In this document: piece by piece, positions 59,027 through 64,000 of the stretch
How the letters are laid out: each line of letters starts with the position of its first letter
Position numbering within the stretch: position 1 is the first letter of the stretch
Origin: Corylus avellana
Taxonomy: Eukaryota > Streptophyta > Magnoliopsida > Fagales > Betulaceae
DNA length: 64,000 nucleotides
Direction of reading: 5' to 3'
Assembly: GCF_901000735.1 (NCBI RefSeq)
Contig: NC_081541.1
Coordinates: 1,804,595-1,868,594, forward strand
The notes under the pieces: generated by a model
What the model was told of the DNA's origin: nothing
Database searches by the model: none
What the model saw: the letters and a program-made list of their open reading frames with translations, nothing else
Program-made: the position numbers and the translations under genes

Positions 59027-61260
59027 TGATCATATATGTTGTATTGGTTTGACAAAACTTTTTAGATAGTGTTTTTTGCCAAATGATTGTTATGTAATAT
59101 AAAGATGAAAATAGTTTTGAGTATTTTGTGCTTTTAATTATTTGTTATTACTTTTATTTATTTTTTGTTTTTGTTGAAGAGCAAAAGGCAATTTTAAGTT
59201 TTTAACCGTTGTAACAATAAATGATCTAGAAAAAAAGTGTATAACTATAATGTTCTCCAAAAGCTGGCGAGGATGGTTTTAGATAGATGTCCACAGACGA
59301 GAAGTATAAGGTAAATTGTGCATCACTTGGCATGTTTAGTACATAGCCTAATACACATGGAAGGAAGTGGCGTATGAGACGTCAACCTCATGGGTTTCTC
59401 ATTTGCAGGCAATAAGTTGGGCCATTTTTCCAATTGACCAAACTGGTGACCCAATTCCTCCTTCAATAAAAGATTTGGGCTTGGACTTGTTGATTCATTG
59501 GATGTCCTTTTTCCATATCAACAAGAAAAGGGCCTTGTTGACCCAGGCTCGGGTCAAGAGACAGGACTTGGATCAATAATTAAAAATAGACTGTTTTAAA
59601 AACTATAAAAATCTCCTCTAATTTTTTTTTTTTTTACATTTCCACACAAGAGAGGGGAGAGAGAATTCGAATTAGTGACTTCCGCTTCATAATGCATGGT
59701 CTCCAATCAATTGAGCTACCCATTGAAGACAAAATCTCCAGTAATTTTGTTTTACAATACTTGAGCCAAATTCTCATCAAAATCAAAATATTTGACAACA
59801 ATGCTTCTTCTTTATTTATTTCATAAATATAATGAGAAATTTATTCCACCCAAATTTGAACAATGCTTTGTTTAAACTCTTTGAATGTCATCGTCCCAAT
59901 TAGTTTCTAAATATGCAGCATGCTCTATAATCTCACCATAAAGTCATCAATTATTTATAAAATAATAAGGATCCTCTCAATTTTATTTGAAATTGAGAGT
60001 ATCCAGCTAATTAGTGTATTTTAGAGGGGTAAAATTGTCTAAAAAATTAAAATGACAATTTTACTCCTCTAAAAAGTACTAACCGGATATTCTCTATTTC
60101 ATTTGAAATGGAAAGGATCTTATTCCGACATTTGATACCCATGATTGTAGTGAAAATCGTGATGAAAACCCCATTAATTACGAGTTATTCCAACATTAAA
60201 TTAGAGAGATTGTCCACAGTAAAATTGTTTGTAAAAATTAAAAAAAAAAAACAAGTTTTACTTTAAACTAAATCGAAAGAAATTGCTTCAATTTCAAACT
60301 AGATATGCCATTCTCCTTGGCCTCTCAGCTTTCCGTTGCTTGCTTTCACGCTCCCTTCTGCCCCCATGTGCTCACGTGTGCTTTTCTCATCTGCCAATCC
60401 GTCGCCCTTCCCCAAAGTTGCAGCTTATGTTGTAGGGCAATATTGTTGTAGTTTCATTTGGGGTATTTATGTTATTTCTGTGTGATTGTATTGATTTTCT
60501 AGTTTTGTTGTTGCTTTATGTGGATTTAAGTCTCACTGTATTTACCTGGTTAGCTAGATTTAGTTGAGGAGGTTTTTTCTTTCTGACCTTCGTTAGTCTC
60601 ATCTTTGTTGATGTAGGAGTTTGTAAAAGGTTGAGGAAACTTTTAAGGTTTGTGCCCCATTTTGTATTGTTTAATGGCGCGTCTCTAGTACATTGCTAAC
60701 TGTCTTAACTGGCAGGAATTTCATAGGGTCTTATAATTTATTTGTCACATTCCCTGTTTTTTTTTTTTTTTTTGGTTTAACTTGGATGTTTTTGGGTTAC
60801 CGGTAAAAATAATAAAAATTAGATTAATTGGCTGAATTTAAAAATTGTCTATAATTTAAGAAAAGAAATCAAACTGAAGAATGTGGTCTCCCTCCAAATT
60901 CACAAATAATAAGATTTAACTCCAACACAAGCTAGAGATATTTGGAGTTATTTAATTTTTAAAATAGGCGGAATAGAATTTTTGGTTTTGGTACGCAGCA
61001 AAATCTGGTACTCTGTCACTTGAGAATACTGAAGGCCAGGGTTAGTTGGTAGTCAGTGAATAAAGCGTATCAAATCTAAAGGAAAAAAAGAATCTAACTC
61101 TAAAGAAAAATTGTTTTTACTGAAGGTAGTAATATATATATAAACAAGAAATAGAACTGTACATAAATACTTGTAATAAACTTGTAATTATTTCAATTAT
61201 AATTGTTATTACTTATTTTTTAATTAATTAGTAATATTAAAAATCAACGCTCAGACAAAG
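59027..61260. other. 3' flank of LSI2-like gene, copy 2
   Basis: Collinear with 37432..39690, with small indels. It holds a SINE at 59625..59730. No other gene is supported. Confidence 0.5.
59625..59730 (-). mobile_element. tRNA-derived SINE, copy 4
   Basis: The same insertion as 37958..38065: minus-strand GTCTTCAATGGGTAGCTCAA, with a B-box-like region TAATTCGAATTC. Direct repeats AAAATCTCCTCTAATTTT and AAAATCTCCAGTAATTTT lie on either side. Confidence 0.8.
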
Positions 61261-61264
61261 ACAC

Positions 61265-61510
61265 CATGCCTTTGCTCAGACATATGCATGCTCGATCTCT
61301 CTCTCTCTCTCTACGCGATCTCTTTCTTTAAGCTTTCAATTCAAAAAATTCCTTTCAAATCCCTGCCTGGGATTTTTCCCGTTTCAGATTTCTAGGGTTT
61401 TGTTCTCTAATTACCTAATTGCTCAACTATTCAAGGAATTTGTTTCACTCAGATTTGTTTAAAACTATCAGTTGGGTTTAGTAGAGCTTCACAGCTTCGA
61501 GTATTTATGG
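61265..61510 (+). promoter_or_regulatory. 5'UTR-like exon of an unidentified gene, copy 2
   Basis: Nearly identical to 39700..39928, with the (CT)n tract and GAGTATTTATG|GTAAGTC kept. No downstream coding exon is recognised. Confidence 0.35.
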
Positions 61511-61814
61511 TAAGTCTATTTTTCTTCTTTCTATTACCAAATTTTAGTAATTTTTTTTCTGATAGTTTAGTTAGTTAATTTAGTTGGGTTTCCTGTTCTT
61601 TACTTCTATTTTCTTGAATATAATGCTAGATCTGTGTTATAAGCTAATGTCTCTGAGCAATTTCTTATCGCAATTCTTTGTTCGGATTCGGAGAACTTTG
61701 GGCTATGAAATACAGAAAAATAAGGGAAAGGAGAAGATGAATTCGTAAGAAAGGATGAGATATTATTGCAAGTTAGGTTGCACTCATTTATTGAACAGTG
61801 CCTAGACATAAAAG

Positions 61815-61818
<4 letters not shown>

Positions 61819-61876
<58 letters not shown>
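61819..61876. repeat. (TA)n microsatellite, about 58 bp
   Basis: A pure TA run. The duplicated locus near 40240 has only a short A/T stretch (GACAAAAAAATATTACATAAG), so the run expanded after duplication. Confidence 0.9.
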
Positions 61877-61878
<2 letters not shown>

Positions 61879-61892
61879 CATAAGCTCTTACT

Positions 61893-61985
61893 ACACACAC
61901 TTTTTTTTTTTTTTTTTTTTTTTAAATATTGTAACTTCCGCTTTATGAAGTATATTGATTTCTATTCAATTGAGTAACTACCATA
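61893..61985 (-). mobile_element. Degraded SINE, copy 5
   Basis: Counterpart of 40276..40361. A long poly-T precedes GTAACTTCCGCTTTATGAAG and GCACACAC-type flanks lie on both sides, possibly the old target duplication. Confidence 0.5.
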
Positions 61986-62832
61986 AGACATTTGCACACA
62001 CTTTTTAACTCTTTACTTCTAAATTAGGGTCATTTTGTGTACCCATATTTAAGGTTAAGCTTTAGACTCCTGCAACACAGACCTACCATGCACACAGATA
62101 AGATAAGTCAATATCGACTTTGCCGTGGAGTGTAGACTCAAAAAGAATATTTATTTTTGTCCAAAAGAATCTGATAAAGTTAACAACCAAATTTCAAAGC
62201 CTCAATCACTTGAGATGAGGGTTTTGTGACTGTGAAAACAATCCAAACAAAAAATAAAAAATAAAATAAAGGAAAAATAAAATAAAAAAATAAAAGACTT
62301 AAGAAATTACAACAAATAAAAAAAAAAAAAAAATTAAACAAAAATCTAATAATTGGTGTTAGCGCAATATGCTTACATCCACACACTAAAGTCCTATAAA
62401 CTACATTTAGCCTTTTTTTAAATGATTTGATTGTACATAAAGAACTTCATTATATAGAGGCCAAATGAAAAGAGCTAAACAATGTGGGACAAAAACCAGC
62501 CACTTATATAGAAACAAAGGAAGAGGGACTTCTTGTAGTTTAACAGAGCCAACCCTTTGAAATTATTTTACAATAATACTGTACTTGAAATGGATTGATC
62601 CCACGAGTTGATTACTTAAAATGGGTTGAGTACTTAATATTGTTATAAAGATGAAAAGTACTGCCATTTTGGTCGAGGGCATTACGCATTTTGTCCTCCA
62701 TCTGTTCTATGACTTCAGCAACAATGACGTCACTTAGCAAATTACACAACAACTTACGGATACATATCTCAATTACCTAATTTACCTTTAACTCCATCGC
62801 CATAGACATGAGTAACCGTAGAAATCTCTATT
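61986..62832. other. Intergenic flank
   Basis: Collinear with 40362..41194. No gene is seen; A-rich low-complexity sequence lies at 62250..62340. Confidence 0.45.
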
Positions 62833-64000
62833 GTGATTAGTCTCATGTGGTGGACTTTTTTATACCAACGGGCCTTAAGCCCAAGCTCCAGCAAGGAGGG
62901 GCCCAATATTTGGGTTGCTAAGTCCAATGAGATATTCATATCTCAATAAATAACAATACTGAATGTTGGGTTTAGATTTAGGTAAAATGTAAAATCAGTT
63001 TATTTGATCTGTAATTAGCTCAATGTAATATCAAAATAAATTTAAAAGTTTTTAAGGTATGTTAAAAAAATAATTTAGTTTCTTCAACCAAATTTCCTAT
63101 ACTTATTTAACAGATTTTGAGAACGTGATATATTAAAGCGAATAAAATTGTGACACATGTCCTATTTAAGTAAGTTTAACACTAACAAATTAAATTTGTT
63201 AAATTAGTGGACGAAATTTGAATGTAAAAATTAAATTGTTTATTTAGTATACCTCAGAAATCTTTGAATTTATTTTAATACTATAAGGAGCTAATTATAA
63301 ATTAAGTAAATCAAATTTTTCCTTTAGTTTTAATCTTTTCATTTTTTATTTTACTTTTTAGTTAACTACTAAGATATATATTGCAATTTCGAGGTTTTAT
63401 CTATGAGCATAATATTCTTGCCTGGTCGGATGGACCAATGGGGCACTACTCCGGCGTGCAAAACAAGCTAAGAAAAAGATCATTGGAGTGATGTCAGCGA
63501 CAGCCGAGTCAACAGATATATATTAGGCTAATTTATGTAGGTCATGCCTTTTCAAAAGGTTTTTTGGTAAGACCTTTTCAAGATTTTTTTGGATGATGAC
63601 GTTTCTTGCCACGTCAGCGGGAGCCGAGTCAACAGATCTATATATATTTGGCTAATTTATGTACGTCATGCATTTTCAAGGGTGTTTTTGGATGATGACG
63701 TTTCTTGTCACGTGGCACGAATCTTGTAGGAGTTATATAATGAGAAGGAATTAAGTTGTGAAGTCGTCACCAGAGTCTATCCAACAAAAATTTACAGAAT
63801 AGTTAAATACTTCATAATCAAAATATAGCACACGACATCAATAAGATATTAGCTAGTTCTTTTTGTTTTTTGCTTTTTCTTTAAGAAAACAATAGAAAAA
63901 ACTTAAAAAAAAAAAGAAAAAAAGAAAAGAAAATAGAGAATAACATATAAAAGCAGTTTCACAGTAAAATGTTTTTGCTTCTGCACTGATTTTTTTTTTT
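62833..64000. repeat. Upstream-type block F with ACGT-containing repeats
   Basis: Counterpart of block E (41195..42250) without the MITE. Repeats around GCCACGTCAGCGGGAGCCGA and CACGTGGCAC lie at 63500..63720. From about 63770 it resembles the part of blocks B/C/D around GAGTCTATCCAAC..AAGAAAACAATAGAAAAAAC. The window ends inside it. Confidence 0.6.

Overview
The window looks like nuclear DNA of a eudicot plant, probably a woody rosid, although the species cannot be named from the sequence. The evidence is AT-rich intergenic DNA, genes split by GT..AG introns, and dense plant-type transposons: a MULE, a hAT element, Copia LTR elements, a tRNA-derived SINE and MITEs. It contains no operons, rRNA genes or CRISPR arrays. 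All coordinates come from reading the sequence by eye, and all copy comparisons are intra-window.

Two gene families make up the cellular content. The first is a tandem cluster of plant cyclic nucleotide-gated channels (CNGC). One copy is nearly complete (22588..27935, seven exons, predicted 605 aa). At least four copies are broken: 2..124, 4563..4695, 6971..10727 and 44254..45246. There are also six promoter/5'UTR-like copies near 2.1, 5.9, 22.1, 29.6, 32.8 and 54.8 kb. The second family is two copies of an LSI2-like (ArsB/NhaD-type) silicon/arsenite efflux transporter, 34954..37431 and 56487..59026, three coding exons each. They lie in two large duplicated segments (about 29.87-42.5 kb and 51.2-63.9 kb). 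In both segments a CNGC upstream block with its promoter and first coding exon sits just in front of the transporter gene.

Layout: 1-7 kb holds CNGC relics, a hAT element inside a 134-bp tandem repeat, a MULE-type MITE and a SINE. 7-11.6 kb is a CNGC pseudogene with a solo LTR in its intron, followed by a truncated Copia gag. 11.587-18.881 kb is one long-TIR MULE with a broken MuDR-type transposase and a GRF-zinc-finger passenger gene. 18.9-22.1 kb is upstream block B, and 22.1-27.9 kb is the CNGC gene with a retroposon in an intron. 28-29.9 kb is a degenerate upstream block with an LTR/PBS remnant. 29.9-33.65 kb is block C, 34-37.4 kb is transporter copy 1, and 37.4-42.5 kb is its downstream flank. 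43.4-45.8 kb is another CNGC 3' pseudogene plus gag remnant, split by a young Copia element (45.778-50.888 kb) that has a 20-N assembly gap at its outer LTR end. 51.2-55.6 kb is block D, 56.5-59.0 kb is transporter copy 2, and 59-64 kb is its flank.

Because the same blocks occur several times, many insertions can be checked against empty paralogous sites inside this window. That gives exact element ends and target-site duplications for the hAT element, two MITEs, the MULE, the Copia element and the solo LTR. No wholly new biological system is evident. The most interesting points are the CNGC regulatory region placed in front of a transporter gene, the divergent ends of the surviving CNGC, the GRF gene carried by the MULE, and the SINE and MITE families with clean target duplications.
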